Assembly (NCBI RefSeq): GCF_000002425.4
Contig: NC_037264.1
Coordinates: 11,609,941 to 11,673,940 of the forward strand
Origin: Physcomitrium patens
Lineage: Eukaryota > Streptophyta > Bryopsida > Funariales > Funariaceae
Direction: 5' to 3'
Length of the DNA stretch: 64,000 nucleotides
Shown: piece by piece, positions 11,550 to 24,559 of the stretch
Position numbering within the stretch: position 1 is the stretch's first letter
Layout: every line of letters starts with the position of its first letter
Notes under the pieces: model-generated
The model's database searches: none
What the model saw: the letters and a program-made list of their open reading frames with translations, nothing else
Told to the model about the DNA's origin: nothing
Program-made: the position numbers and the translations under genes

Positions 11550-14500
11550 GAGACCTCCTTTTGCATTAAAGCATATCTTCGGATCTATTCTATTTTATTA
11601 TTTATTCTATTTCTACTCTTTTGAAACACATGATGTATTGATTGAGACATTGATCAATTTCTACTATTTTGAGAATGATGTTCATGACTTGATCAATGAA
11701 TTGAACTCACAAAACTTGGAGAAACTCAATCACTTTTTATTTTATGTTATTGATATAGACATTAGACGTACCTACTAATTATTCATTGTTTATGTATGTA
11801 TGTATATATACATATATATAAGAGAATGTTATATGAACAGATACTTTTACTAAATTGGTCCACTCATTCATCAAAAAAGAAAAAAGAAATTATATTAAGA
11901 TTTATTTTTCCACTACTAGATCCAAAACCAAAAAAAAACCAACCACATTTATCATGATTATCATCATAGATAGGTCAATTTAATAAAAACCTTTGTCTAT
12001 TTAACATTCTCATATATATATATATACACAAAAAAAAAAATCTACATATACACTAGAAGAAATCTAGTCAGCAAGCTAAATGATTGTCAAAATCGTTAAA
12101 CTATTGAATTATTTGTAGCTAGTGAAACATTGGTCACGGATTTTTAGAAATAAATTATCTGGGCTTTTATGTAAATATATATTTTATTTGTTTTCTTACA
12201 ATCTTCAGAGTAGGTGACCCACATGTTTACAAAAAATGAGGTAAGAGGTGAACACATGTTACTGGTTTTGTTAACATCACATTTTTTATAACATAGTTTC
12301 ATGTTTTTATTTTTCCGATCAATTATTTCCCAGACTCTCTTGGGGACTCATGCGCAGTGTGAACACCCACAGCCTGCGACAATTTGGTGTTGGGAGTTTG
12401 AAAATCCGAAGAAGAGCAAGAACTATCCATAGTTAATTTCACTTCAAAGAAACAGTGATTTTGTGAGCACTGCTTGAGTTGTGAGCATTGGAAACACAGG
12501 GAACACTAGGAACACTGATTTTACAAAATGCTCAGAACTGATTTTATGAAGTGTCAACCACAGATTTTTAAGGGTGCTAACAACCTCAGCCAATTTGTGG
12601 ACAGACACCTTTCTATTATGTAAGTAGATGTGTATGTGAATTTGAGAAGAAACCTCGTTTGATTCGAATGTGAGATGGGGCCTCGTAAAGGTCGCCAAGA
12701 CAGATTCGCGGAGTCCCCGATGACGAACGACGCAAGCCAAACCGCTTTTTGGCCTCTCCACAGTTGGGCGCTGAGTTTTCCGATTTGTAATTTGCTCCTG
12801 CGGCATAAATTCGGTTTTGAATTGCATTGCGGTATTCGTGGTTCCGAGGCAGTCATCGTGAATCTGGGGCAGCGGATCCGACATTCGAGGCGACGGGCGC
12901 GGGGAGGTCCCGATTGTTGTTCCCTGGGTTATGGCGACGCTCCTAAGTTTAGCAATCGAAGGGGTGTCGAAACTTTGGGACGCTCATGGTGACCCCTCGC
13001 TAAGTGAAAAGTTTCTCCGGGCCAACCCGCGCATTTACCGGGGTGAATAACTGAACTAACTGCAGCGTACATAGAAATCTACGATTCAACCTGTCGAATC
13101 CCACATCCCAAGACAACGATTGGAACGATTGCTGCTGGGAAAGTCAAAAACTGGATGAGCTTGCATGAGCCACAAAACTCGCTATCTCCTTATTATGCTG
13201 CATTAATTGGCGAAAAGCTAGGTTCGCTATATCACCGCATTACTTCAGGGCGTTCCATTTACTGTTAGTGCTTGTCAAATCACAATGGTTTCCGGGCTGC
13301 AACTTTTAACTTTTCATAGGATGTGTCGAATTCTACCGCTCGTAAATGTGAATAGTGTTCGCTTTGCAAATTGAAACAATCCATTCAAATGTCTTCACAA
13401 CCAATCGGTATCAATCAGTTTGCCAAGCGGTGTTTCCTTCAATTGCGGTGGAGTGAATTGCGGCCTAGTCGCAAATTGACCGGTTGACTGACTGAGCGCC
13501 CGTTTTCACGTTACGCGAAATTGTCGTTGTCCTTTTGAGATTTGTCGAAAATTTGTCCTTTTCTGTTGTGGCGATTTGGATTAACAACGACTGTCGTAGC
13601 GATGGACTATCATGTGGTTGACGCGATTTGCGACACAATAGTACCGTTGCAATTCCGAGCAATGTGGTGTGCGGAAACTCCTGCATTTATGGTGCCTTTC
13701 GAGGTAACTGCAATCGATGGCCTGTTCGTGCATGGAGCCTCCCTGGTATTGGGTGTTGGACTCCGCAAAATTTGCCTTCAACTGTGCAAGTCTAATTTTG
13801 TTCCTTTGCCAACTTTGAGTACTTTGTTCAAAGAAGACTGAGAGGCTTCTCGATCTATGACTAGAGGAACACGAACCTTTCCAGTTCCCTCCCTTTTATT
13901 CATCCGCGGTTCATAGATCCTCAGCATCTGGAGAACAACGCTTGTTTTCCGGCCCGCCTATGGAGATTCTTGAACAGGAAATGCAGAGGATCTTACTAGC
14001 AATGCGGCTTTCAATCTTGCTTCCCTCCTGCTCGTAAATCGAGGATAATTTCTCCATTTGTTTATACCACAATAACATGGTCCCCAACGGTGGACGTATT
14101 CACGTCACAATGACAAGAACTTTTTCAGAATTAGGCTTCTCGTTCTCTCTCCCTCTCTGGAATCGCCTTCGATTCCTCCCACATCGTGCTAATTCTACCT
14201 CCTCGTGACTGCCCTAAAACTTGCATTTCCAAGTTCGCCAGTATCGATGCCGTCCCCCGAGCGGGAGAGATCACCTAAATTGGGGCGGAGCAGCTGCATC
14301 ATGGGAGGAGAGACGCGCGCACAATTCCATGGCTCTGTTCCCTTTCAGTGCATCGAAGAAAAAGGCCAGGCGCACGAAATTAGCCATGCATATTCCGATG
14401 TGCGAATTGGAGGCAATGATCCCCCCCCCTCGGACCTCAGATTCGCTGACCAAATTGACCCAGCAGGGACGTTCGAGCGCTCGATACCCCAGTCGAATTG

Positions 14501-14940
14501 TCAAGACCGTTTGCGGTTGAAACTAAAACAGAGGGCGTAGGAATCAGGGCACTTCGACACGCCACAAGCAAAGCGTGTCGGATATCTCGGCCACTGTGTT
14601 GGTCTTCATCCAAGACAAGCATCATCGTGCGTTCCCCACTATTCCCACTACAACAAAAATGTATCACCTTTCCAAAAGCAAAACACCGCATCGAAAACGG
14701 AAGCAACAAGTGAACGATGGAAACTCTGTGTCTGTGTTTGTGTGAGGCTTTCTTCCTCAAAGTGGTGATCCACTTGTGTGGAAGACAGCTCGCGTGAGCG
14801 AAATCACGGCACCGATTGCTGCAAAACATTGCATCAGACGAAGTTTCAAATGCTGCAACAACGACACCACCATCACGCATCGAAACTTTACGACTCTCGT
14901 CAATTCGGGTTTAGCAAAATTTCTCACTTCAGATTTTCTA
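11550..14940. other. Intergenic stretch, AT-rich then mixed composition; no confident gene
   Basis: 11550-12300 is AT-rich. 12300-14900 has gene-island base composition and several overlapping open frames on both strands (for example 12444-12884 reverse, 14205-14540 forward, 14437-14880 reverse). None shows a recognisable domain, and they overlap one another in several frames, as random GC-richer DNA does. It could hold regulatory DNA, a non-coding transcript or a gene too fragmented to read. Confidence 0.5.
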
Positions 14941-15160
14941 TTTTATGACTAACTTATACATAAACAGTAAAAGATAAGTGTCAAAATAAAAAACAAAAGG
15001 TTTGCGGTTTGTCTAAGCCATGTATTGTACAATAAATAGAGGTTACAGGTGATCATACACAATTGTCATTAAGAAATAAGTAAGATTGGAAATAAATTGT
15101 GAGATTGAGAAGGGTTCTATGCACTTTTCAAAAATATTTGTCAAATTATGTGTGTAAAAG

Positions 15161-15164
15161 TGTA

Positions 15165-15203
<39 letters not shown>
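15161..15203. repeat. (TG)n-(TA)n compound microsatellite
   Basis: A short TG run passes directly into an uninterrupted TA run. Confidence 0.9.
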
Positions 15204-15205
<2 letters not shown>

Positions 15206-15713
15206 TTGTCCCCTTAATAGTCAATCCCTGAAAATTAATCTCCTTTAATAATCAATCAAAATTTTGGAACAATAATTACAATTCTATTGTTTGTTGTAAT
15301 AATAATCAATAACTTGTAAAAATTAATATGTTTTTTTTGCAATAAATGGAAAGATCATTGTATATTAAAAATAGTAGTTTAATTCCCACCAAGCACATAT
15401 ATTATTAACTTATAGATAACAATTAATAGTTGTATATTATTATAAAATATTTGATTACAAACTATTGACATATTTACAGTGAGAAATATTTGTGATTTGT
15501 ATTTGCATAATGTATTATTATCCTATTCATAAACAAATAGTATACATATCTCATTGTATATGTTTCTTGATAGCATTTAAATTGTGTGAATACATATTAA
15601 ACAAAATTTTAAAAGAATATCTGAGATAAAATATCCTTTAGCTCATAATTAATTAAAAAAATACTTTAAAATTATAAGGATAATTAATTATCTAATACAA
15701 AATTTAAGAATTT

Positions 15714-15715
<2 letters not shown>

Positions 15716-15749
<34 letters not shown>
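15716..15749. repeat. (TA)n microsatellite
   Basis: Uninterrupted TA dinucleotides. 14940-15975 is otherwise AT-rich non-coding DNA with no element ends that I can see. Confidence 0.9.
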
Positions 15750-15752
<3 letters not shown>

Positions 15753-15841
15753 TATTTGGCATACTAGATATATTACATATTAGACATATTAGCATAAAAT
15801 TTTCTAATTTCATAATAAAATATCAAAGTAATAAATAATAT

Positions 15842-15848
<7 letters not shown>

Positions 15849-15889
<41 letters not shown>
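15849..15889. repeat. (TA)n microsatellite
   Basis: Uninterrupted TA run of about 20 units, just before Gypsy fragment A. Confidence 0.9.
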
Positions 15890-15891
<2 letters not shown>

Positions 15892-16198
15892 TTTCAAACA
15901 TAAATTATTACTTTTAATTTCTTTATTGATATTTTAGTTGATATATCATAATATTATAAACATACGTATATACTTAGATTAAAGGAGTTAGCTAGAAGTA
16001 AATAAATTTAATAACATTTTGTGGAAAAGCTCCTTAGTAGCTTTATAGATGCAAATTTGGCCATGGAGGCTTTTCATCGACGACATCCATCAAAATCAAG
16101 ATGAAAACCTTCTTTATAAAAGAAACAACATCTAGGCAAGATAACATTCTACTTTCAATTCTTGTTCGTAGCTTCGTTGTAGTAGTGGCGCTCAGGAG

Positions 16199-16621
16199 AT
16201 GGAGAACCAACAACCACTGGATTCAACTCAAGAGCCTTCATTTATTAACCTGTCGAACGAGACATTATGATTGTCACAACCTTCAAGACGACGCAATCGA
16301 GATGAAGATCTTCAAGAACGACATGTTCTTCCTCGAATAGATGATGAGATACAACCCGTTTGGTATCACGATTTGGGAAGGGACTCCCGATGTTTGGTGA
16401 TTTTGCTAGAGGTAGGAACAACTCCTGATGGTGTTTCAAATATTCTATTCGAAGGAAGTTACGAAGGCCTCAATAATGATCAAATAACTGGGTGGTCTTC
16501 TCGCCCTGGTATCGGACACTACCGATGGTTGAGAGGCCCTATCAATCATCTTCGAAGAGAACAGAGATCAGAGTATGTGGCGAATATAATTCGTCGCATC
16601 ATAGATTTCTTCAACATATGA
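16199..16621 (+). pseudogene. Downstream ORF (ORF3) of Gypsy fragment A, 140 codons, one stop
   Basis: A frame from ATG 16199 to TGA 16619-16621 encodes 140 residues, broken by one TGA at 16268-16270. Its C-terminal half reads GIGHYRWLRGPINHLRREQR followed by SEYVANIIRRI. Frames of exactly the same length occupy the same place between pol and the 3' LTR in elements C and D, and a related shorter one lies in element E. I recognise no known domain. It is basic and has no signal peptide or membrane segment. Candidate roles are a nucleic-acid-binding or accessory protein of the element; none is shown by the sequence. Confidence 0.75.
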
Positions 16622-16662
16622 TGACCGCTCCTCGTGGAACTCGTCCCTAGAAGGGAGGGTAA

Positions 16663-17202
16663 TGTCACGGCCATAATCATGTAAGCTAATAATTACATAT
16701 AGAAATAGGTAGAAGTAAGTTAATTCTATAATATTTAATATGGAAGCTTACTAAAAGCTTTGTAGATGTTGCTTTGACTTCATAGGTGTCTTTAATTGAC
16801 TTTTTGGATTAGAAACGTGGTCAACAAGTTGGCCATGTGCCACACATGTTGTTAGCTTGAAGATCAAGCTAACTATGTGGCCCACACATAGAAAAACTTG
16901 CCTTGTAAGTCAAGGCATGTACTCTACAAAGTCAACACATATTGGAAATCCTATAGAACGTCGCCATGTAGCTCTTAGTTAGATAGTATATATAGAGACA
17001 AGAGTGAAGGCTTCTTCACTCTTGTCAACTCCTTTCTTGCTTCTAATCTAGTTTCAAGGGTCTCAAGTTTTCTTGTCTTTTGGCAATAGCCATTCCAGTT
17101 TCTCTTTCAATATATATACTTGTCTATATATATTTTGTTACCTCTCTTTGAATGAAGGCTCACTTGTCTGAATTGTTTTTTCATCGAGTTCTTGTCCTTG
17201 AC
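16663..17202 (+). repeat. LTR of Gypsy fragment A
   Basis: 540 bases beginning TGTCACGG after a purine-rich tract and ending near GTCCTTGAC. It contains a TATA box (16987-16994). Beginning two bases later is a perfect hairpin (16997-17026, arms GACAAGAGTGAAG and CTTCACTCTTGTC). It also has a second palindrome (AGCTTGA-AGA-TCAAGCT) around 16855-16872. Elements B, C and D have related LTRs. Confidence 0.85.
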
Positions 17203-17244
17203 TGTTTCACAAGGAGTAGTCATCATCTTTCATAAATCTTACTA

Positions 17245-17869
17245 TTTTTTTTTATCTTGATTTTGATGGATGTTGTCAATAAAAAGCTTCAACCCCCTTT
17301 GTTGCATTTGCAAGATTTTTTGTTGGCTCTCATGTGCATTTTTTAATATCATATATGTACCAATGAATAAGATATTTTAACCTATTTTGGAGCCGCCTTA
17401 AATCTAAGACTTCTTTTACTTCAAACTTTTGATTATTATTCACTTTTATAGGAAAAGGTAGCATTTGTCTTCTTTCCAAGATATTCACTATCTTATATGG
17501 CTTAAAAAGAGACATGTGAGATACAAAATGGATCTTCATAGACTCCAATAGATCTAATCAAGAAGCAATAGGAATTACATGTTCACAAATATAAAATGGT
17601 CTAAGCCTATAGTAATCCGAGTTATTGCAAGGGCAGCTAGTCTTAATATTGTGACAAAGTAAGTATATCTTGTTGCCAACATGGAATTAAGGTTGCTCCT
17701 TGCAATATGCATCCGCATTGGTTTTTTATCATTCTTGAGTTTTTTAAAATGTGCCTTCATTGTTGTATGTAGCACAGATAAATGATTTGCTAAATTTTCT
17801 ACTATTAGATTATTAACTTTTGAAAAAAATTAACAGAATGAAGTTATAGATAATAATTATAATTAAAAA

Positions 17870-17908
<39 letters not shown>

Positions 17909-19885
17909 GAAGAATGTAACATATTATTATAAACAAACTCTACTAACGACGAAAAATTATCCAATCGTCTTGTTGATAGTTGATGGTACATCTTAAGTAC
18001 TAATTCAAAACTTGATTTATGCACTTTGTTTGTTTATTAGTTTGAGAATGAAAAGCCAAAGAGAGCTTGTATCTACTTTTATAATCTTAAAAAAGATTCT
18101 TTAAAATCTTAATACAAATTGAACCCCTTTTTTTGATATAATATCATTCAGCAATCTATGATAGCAATAGATATTGTTAAGAAAAAGCATAGCTATTTTT
18201 TTACATGTGATAAATTTTATACATGGTATAAAATGTGCCATCTTAATAAAATAATCTATTATTATAAATATAGAATCATACAAACCTATGACTGAAAGAT
18301 CCATAATAAAATCTATAGAAATAAAAGACCATGGTTGTTCAAGTATAAGCAATGGTTGGAGAAGTCTATAGAATCAATAACGAGGAATTTTTGATCTTGA
18401 ATAAACATCACATGACTATACAAAGTCTTTTATAGTCTTTTATATTTATGATCACCAAAAATCTTTTAGATATAAGCTGCAAAATCTTAGTGTATCTAAA
18501 ATGTCTTCTTGTTGGAAAGTCATGACATACTTGAAGAACATATAAACGTACTTCTCCTTCTAAAACATATAAGCGACCTTCGAAATAGAATAGGTTGTTC
18601 TTAAACTTAAACTTGGAAGTATCATGAGACTTAGAAGAAGTATTCTTGATACCATGAACCATAGGATCAAAGGACATACTTGATTAAATTTGCTTGACAA
18701 AGGTTGAATCAACACTCAATGTTGATTTTATTATTTAAAGATAAAATTTCTCAAGCTTCAAGATGACCATTCTTTGTTGATTTAAAGCTGCATCTCTTTC
18801 ATTGGGTACAAATTAAAAATGTGCAGAAAGTCCTTCTAACAAACCTTATTATTTTTTAGATTGATATATGATCTTAAAATCAAATCTTGATAATGACACA
18901 TTCCAAAGAGCTTAGCAATGATTGAATATCTGTGCTAACATGAAGTACTCAAGGTTCTTGTGATTTATATATATGGTAACTAAATTGAAAGTGCATTCTA
19001 GATAATGATGCTATTTCTAAAAGAAATCCATAATTGCAAGAATTTTTTTTATTGTAGATTTTGTACTTAATCTCTGTTGCTGAAAATTTTCTAGAATGAA
19101 AAGCTAGTAGATGGAGTTTGTCATGTGCTCCCATTTGTGGCAATAGCCAAGAATAAGTCTAATGCATATGTTTGCATGAAAAGTACCTTAAAAAAATTGA
19201 TGTGATACAAGATTGGTGCATTAATAAATTTCTTCTTTAAAGCATCAATAATGGTTTGGCTTCTTTATTCCACTCAAGTTTTTTTTTACAACTCAAATGT
19301 ATAAGTGGGGCTGCAATTTAAAAAAAGTTCTTGATGAAGATCCAATAGTAATTGATAAAGCTCAAAAAGTATTACACATCTCTTATTATTCTTAGAATCT
19401 TCTAATGTATGATAGTCTGGAAATTTATTGGATCTATTATTAGGCCTTCATTTGAAATGATGTATCTTAAGAAGTCAACTTGAGTAGTATAGACTACACA
19501 CTTTTCCATCTTGACATATAATCTTGTATCCTTAAGTTTTTACAACATAAAAAAAATATAAAATTCATATTTTTTTATATTTTTAGAGAAGATTAGAATA
19601 TCATTTAAATAATATACAACAAAATCATTAAGAAACTTATAAAAAATATGATTTATAAGATATAGGAAAGTAGTTGGTCTATTTATGAGTTCAAAAGGTA
19701 TAACATTATATTTCAAATGTCCATAACTAATTCAAAAAGTAGTCTTCCATTCATTTTCTTCTTTGATATGGACTGGATTGTATGTTCTTTGTAGATCTAT
19801 TTTTGTATAGATCTTTGCTTGCTTGTGTTGATTAAAAAGTTCTAAAATGAGACGTAGAAGATATCTATTCTTGATAGTGATCTTA
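17245..19885 (-). pseudogene. Element B pol remnant: reverse transcriptase to chromodomain
   Basis: Short open pieces keep the order of a Gypsy pol read on the reverse strand. These are RNase H/RT pieces (19143-18949, DKLHLLAFHSRKFSATEI), the integrase zinc-binding approach (18677-18408), an integrase core piece (18352-18101, SFISIDFIMDLSV) and the chromodomain end (17548-17330). Nearly every segment carries stops or frameshifts, and composition is strongly AT-shifted relative to elements C and D. It is not functional. Confidence 0.75.
17872..17902. repeat. (TA)n microsatellite within element B
   Basis: Uninterrupted TA run inserted or expanded inside the decayed integrase region of element B. 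Confidence 0.9.
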
Positions 19886-19890
19886 TTAAG
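19886..19890. repeat. Target-site duplication TTAAG (left) of element C
   Basis: TTAAG directly before the LTR TGTCAGGG. The same five bases follow the other LTR at 26244-26248. Confidence 0.95.
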
Positions 19891-20430
19891 TGTCAGGGAC
19901 AAGAACTCGATGAAAAAATAATCCAGATAAGTGAGCCTTCACTCAAAGAAAGGTAACAAAATATAAATAAATAAGTATCTATATTGAAAGAAAAACTAGA
20001 ATGGCTATTACCAAAAGACAAGAAAACTAGAGACCCTTGAAACTAGACTAGAAGCAAGAAAGGAGTTGACAAGAGTGAAGAAGGCTTCACTCTTGTCTCT
20101 ATATATACTATCTAACTAAGAGCTACGTGGCGACGTTCTATAGGACCTTCAATATGTGTTGACTTTGTACGGCACATGCTTTGACTTACAAGACAAGTTT
20201 TTCTACGTGTGGGCTACATAGTTAGCTTGATCTTCAAGCTAACAACATGTGTGGCACATGGCCAACTTGTTGACTACGTTTCTAATCCAAAAAGTCAATT
20301 AAAGATACCTATGAAGTCAAGCAACATCTACAAAGCTTTTAAGAAGCTTATATATTAAATACTATAGAATTAACTTACTTTTACCTATTTGTATATGTAA
20401 TTACTAGCTTACATGAGTATGTCCATGACA
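19891..20430 (-). repeat. 3' LTR of element C
   Basis: Starts TGTCAGGG and ends GTCCATGACA on the plus strand. It contains the hairpin arms GACAAGAGTGA / TCACTCTTGTC and a reverse-strand TATA box. It pairs with 25703-26243. Confidence 0.9.
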
Positions 20431-20471
20431 TTACCCCCCCTTCTAGGAACGAGTTCCACGAGGAGCGGTCA

Positions 20472-20894
20472 TCATATGTTGAGGAAATCTATGATGCAAC
20501 AAATTGTATTCACTACATACTCTTATCTTTGTTCTCTTCGAAGATGATTGATAGGGCCTCTCAACCATCGGTAGTGTCCGATACTAGGGTGGCAAAACCA
20601 CCCACTTATTTGATCATTATTGAGGCATTCATAATTTCTTTCGAATAGAACATTTGGAACACCATCAGGAGTTGTTCCTACCTCTAGCAAAATCACCAAA
20701 CATCGGGAGTCCCTTCCCAAATCATGATACCAAACGCGTTGTATCTTGCCATCTATTCGAAGAAGAACATGTCTTTCTTGAAGATCTTCATCTCGATTGT
20801 CTCGTCTTTAAGGTTGTGACAATCATAATGTCTCGTCCGGCAGGTCAGCAAATGAAGGCTCTTAAGTCGAATCCACTGGTTGTTGGTTCTCCAT
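20472..20894 (-). pseudogene. Downstream ORF (ORF3) of element C, 140 codons, with stops
   Basis: From ATG 20894 to TGA at 20474-20472 the frame is exactly 140 codons, matching fragment A and element D without indels. Visible stops near the N-terminus (TAA and TGA) differ from sense codons in the other copies by single transitions. The core reads SIGHYRWLRGPINHLRREQR. It lies between the chromodomain end of pol and the 3' LTR. Function is unknown. Confidence 0.75.
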
Positions 20895-20984
20895 CTCTTG
20901 AGCATCACAACTACAAAGAAGTTACGAACAAGGATTGAAAGTAGAATGTTATCTTGCCTAGATGTTGGTTCTTTTATAAAGAAG

Positions 20985-23900
20985 ATTTTCATCTTGATTT
21001 TGATAGATGTCATCGATGAAAAGCCTCCATCGCCTTTGCTGCATTTGTAAGATTCTTTATTGGCTCCCATGTGCGTTCACTAATATCATATCCGCACCAA
21101 TGGAAAAGATATTCCAATTTATTTCGACGCCGCCTTGAATCTAAGACTTCTTCTACTTCAAACTCTTCATTATTGTCCACTTCTATAGGAGGACGTGGAG
21201 CTTTTCATCTTCTTGATATGTCCACTATCTTGTATGGTTTAAGAAGAGACACGTGGAATACTAGATGGATTTTCATTGACTTCGATAGATGTAAACGATA
21301 TGCAACAAGATTGATTTGTACAGAAATAGAAAATAGTCCAAGTCTTCGATAGTCCAACTTGTCACAAGGACGAGTGGTCTTGATATTGCGACAAAGTAGC
21401 CATACCTTATCACTCAAGAGGAATGGTGGTTATTCCTTTCGATTGACATCGACATTAACCTTTTGTTGTTCTTGAGCCTCTTTTAACTGTGCCTTCATCA
21501 TTGCATGTAGCTCTGATAAATGAATCGCCAAATCTTTCGCAACAGGATTATTAACTTTTGAAAAGTCAAAAGTATCAAGTCATGGATGATAATCATAATT
21601 AGCAAAGAAAGGTGTTTATTTTGTAGAAGAATGTACCATATTATTGTAAGCAAACTCTGCCAACGGCAAAAGAGTTGTCCAATCATCTTGTTGGTAATTA
21701 ATGGTACATCTTAAATATTGCTCAAAAATTTGATTAACTTGCTCCATTTGTCCATCAGTTTGAGGATGGAATGTCGAAGGTAGTTTTATATCCACTTTTA
21801 GAATCTTGAAAAGAGTCCGCCAAAATCTTGATACAAATTGAGTTCTCCTATCTGATATAATATCCTTGGATAATACATGATAGCGATAGATATTGTCAAG
21901 AAAGAGCTTAGTTGTTTCTTCACTTGTGATAGATTTTGTACATGGTACAAAATGTGCCATCTTGGTAAAATGATCTACTATCACGAATATAGAGTCATAA
22001 GAACTTGAGATTGGAAGATCCATGATGAAGTCCATAGAAACAGAAGACCATGGTTGTTCTGGAATGGATAATGGCTGAAGAAGTCTAAAAGGTCGATGAC
22101 GAGGAGTTTTTGATCTTGAGCAAACATCACATGATTGTACAAAATCTTTCATTGCCTTCCACATTTGAGGCCACCAAAAATCCCTAGATATTAGCTCCAA
22201 AGTCTTGTTGTATTCAAAATGTCCTGCTGCTTGGAAGTCATGACGAGCTTGAAGAATACATAAGCGTGCTTCTCTTTTTAGAACATATAGGCATCCTTTG
22301 AAATAGAGTAGGTTGTTCTTGAATTCAAATTTAGAGGGATCATGAGATTTAGAAGAATTATTCTTGATATCATGAACAAGAGGGTCTGAAGACATACTTA
22401 ACTGGACTTCCTTAAAAAAAGTTAAATGAATAGTCAATGTTGATTTTATTACTCGAAGATGAAATTGCTCTAGCTTCAAGAGAACCGTTCTTTGTTGCTC
22501 AAAAGCTGCATCTCATTTTTTTAGTACAAGATAAGAACGTCTAGACAAGGCATCAGACAAACCTTGTTGTTTTCCTGGCCGATAAGTGATGATGAACTCG
22601 AATCTTGATAAAGACATGCTCCAACAAGCTTGAGGATGATTTAATACACGTACTGACATGCAATACTCGAGCTTCTTGTGATCCATATACAGGGTGAATG
22701 GATTGGAAGCGCCTTCTAGATAATGATGCCATTCTTGAAAAGAATCCACAATTACAAGAAGTTCTTTGTCATGGATCTCATAATTGATTTCTGTTGCTGA
22801 GAATTTTCTTGAATGAAAAGCTACTGGATGAAGTTTGTCATCTGTTCTCATTTGTGATAAAACCGCACCCAAAGCAAAGTCTGATGCATCTGTTTCCATA
22901 AAGAATGCTTTGAAAAAATCAACACGATATAAGATTGGTGCAGAAACAAACGCTATCTTCAAAGATTCAAAAGTAACTTCCACTTCTTGATTCCATTGGA
23001 GTTTGTGTTTACAAGTCAAACGTGTAAGTAGAGCTGCAACTCGAGAGAAGTCTTTGATAAAGATTCGATAGTAGTTGGCAAATCCCAAAAAATATTGGAC
23101 ATCTCTTACCGTTTTTGGGATCTTCCAATCTATAATAGTTTGAACTTTCTTAGGATCTATCATAAGTCTATCATGTAACATGATGTAACCTAAGAAATCG
23201 ACTTGAGTAGTGTGGAATACATACTTTTCTATCTTGGCATAGAGTCCTGCATCTCTTAATTTTTATAACACACAATAAACATGAAGTTCATGTTCTTCTA
23301 AATTCTTAAAATAGATCAAGATGTCGTCTAGATAACAGACCACAAAATCGTCCAAAACCTCTTGAAAAACATCATTCATTAGATGTTGAAAAGCAGCTGT
23401 TGCATTTGTAAGTCCAAAAGGCATGACGTTTTATTCAAAATGTCCAAACTTAGTTCGAAACATAGTCTTCCATTCATCTCCTTCTTTGATGCGTACTAGA
23501 TTGTATGCTCCCCAGAGATCTATTTTTGTATAGATCTTAGCTTGATTCAGCTGATCAAGAAGTCCAGATATTAAAGGTAGTGGATACTTGTTCTTGACGG
23601 TAATCTTGTTGAGTCCTCGATAATCAACATACATCCACAATGATCCATCTTTTTTCTTCACAAATAGAATTGGAGCTCATACCAGAGATTTAGAATGGCG
23701 TATGAAATTCTTGGCTAGATTTTCTTCAATATACTCCTTGAGTTCAGTCAACTCATTTTGTGATAAACTATAGATTGGTCCAAATGGCAGTTGTGCTCCT
23801 TCTTGAAGGTCAATTGAGCAATCATAGGGTTGATGTTCCGGGAGTGTATTCGTATTCTTTTTTTTTAATACATCTTGAAATTCTTGATATTGGCTTGAAA

Positions 23901-24477
23901 TGCCACTTGAAGTCTTTTCACTAGTAAGAACATGTGTGGCATAAATAATATATGGTGATTCTTTCAAAGCAGCATGCAAGAAAGCTTTTGCACCTATAAA
24001 TACGGGTTTAATTGAATTGAACTTATGACTCTCTACTTGATTAACTATATTGTTAGTTATACTTTTAGAGAAAGTAAGAGTTGGAGAAATCCAATCTATT
24101 TGAGGGTTGTATTTTTCTAACCACGATAAATCTAAAATGACTGGATTAGAGGGAGATCTAATGATATTAAATACTACAAAGCTATTATGACCATTGATTA
24201 TTACTTCTATAGGAAGGGTTTCGTGGGTAATATCTCCAGAAGACAATGGACGACCATCTATGACTTCTACATGAACAGGTTTAGTTTTCTTTACTAAAGA
24301 TATGCTATGTCTTTTGGTAAATTCTTCATCTAAGAAACATGTTGAGGCTCCTAAATCTAACGAGGCAGAGGCTTTGTAATATTTAAGTGCTAAAATAACA
24401 TTTAATGTAAAATAAGGAGAAGGTTTTGAAGAAAGAATAAGACCTTTACTAGATGTTGTGCAAGGTTCCACCTGCAC
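20985..24477 (-). pseudogene. Element C pol: protease, RT, RNase H, integrase, chromodomain
   Basis: In order from 24477: a protease region with SLDLGASTCFLDEEF (the catalytic DSG is DLG here), RT with [13 protein letters not shown] (23661-23431) and YLDDILIYF near 23320-23345, and RNase H with ETDASDFALGAVLSQ and HSRKFSATEINYEIHDKE (23181-22513). Then come the integrase zinc-binding part (CDVCSRSKTP), the core (SMDFIMDLP, later HPQTDGQMEQVNQ, 22479-21616) and the chromodomain tail near 21417-20990. Several frameshifts and stops break it, so the enzyme is not made intact. Domain order protease-RT-RNase H-integrase-chromodomain is that of Ty3/Gypsy chromoviruses. Confidence 0.85.
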
Positions 24478-24559
24478 GGTCCCTATTGTAGCTGGACAAA
24501 CTCATTTTCCAACATATTGTCTTCTTTTACAACCATACTCCTCATTTTGTAGTTGCATC

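Larger units (their letters stand above)
15975..17202 (+). mobile_element. Gypsy fragment A: 3' end of a Ty3/Gypsy element with LTR
   Basis: It starts with a short LTR scrap (about 15975-16050, similar to 16710-16770). This is fused to the last codons of pol (EAFHRRHPSKSR, from about 16064) by an internal deletion. Then come the downstream ORF (16199-16621), a purine tract (AAGGGAGGG) and a 540-base LTR (16663-17202) starting TGTCACGG. Gag, protease, RT and most of integrase are missing. The LTR ends abruptly against element B, which lies in the opposite orientation, so there is no intact target-site duplication. Confidence 0.8.

Noticed and set aside
12444..12992. Overlapping frames on both strands (146 and 105 codons)
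   Set aside because: No recognisable domain, and three frames overlap the same DNA; treated as chance frames.
14205..14880. Several frames of 71-147 codons on both strands
   Set aside because: Mutually overlapping with no motifs. GC-richer non-coding DNA gives such frames.
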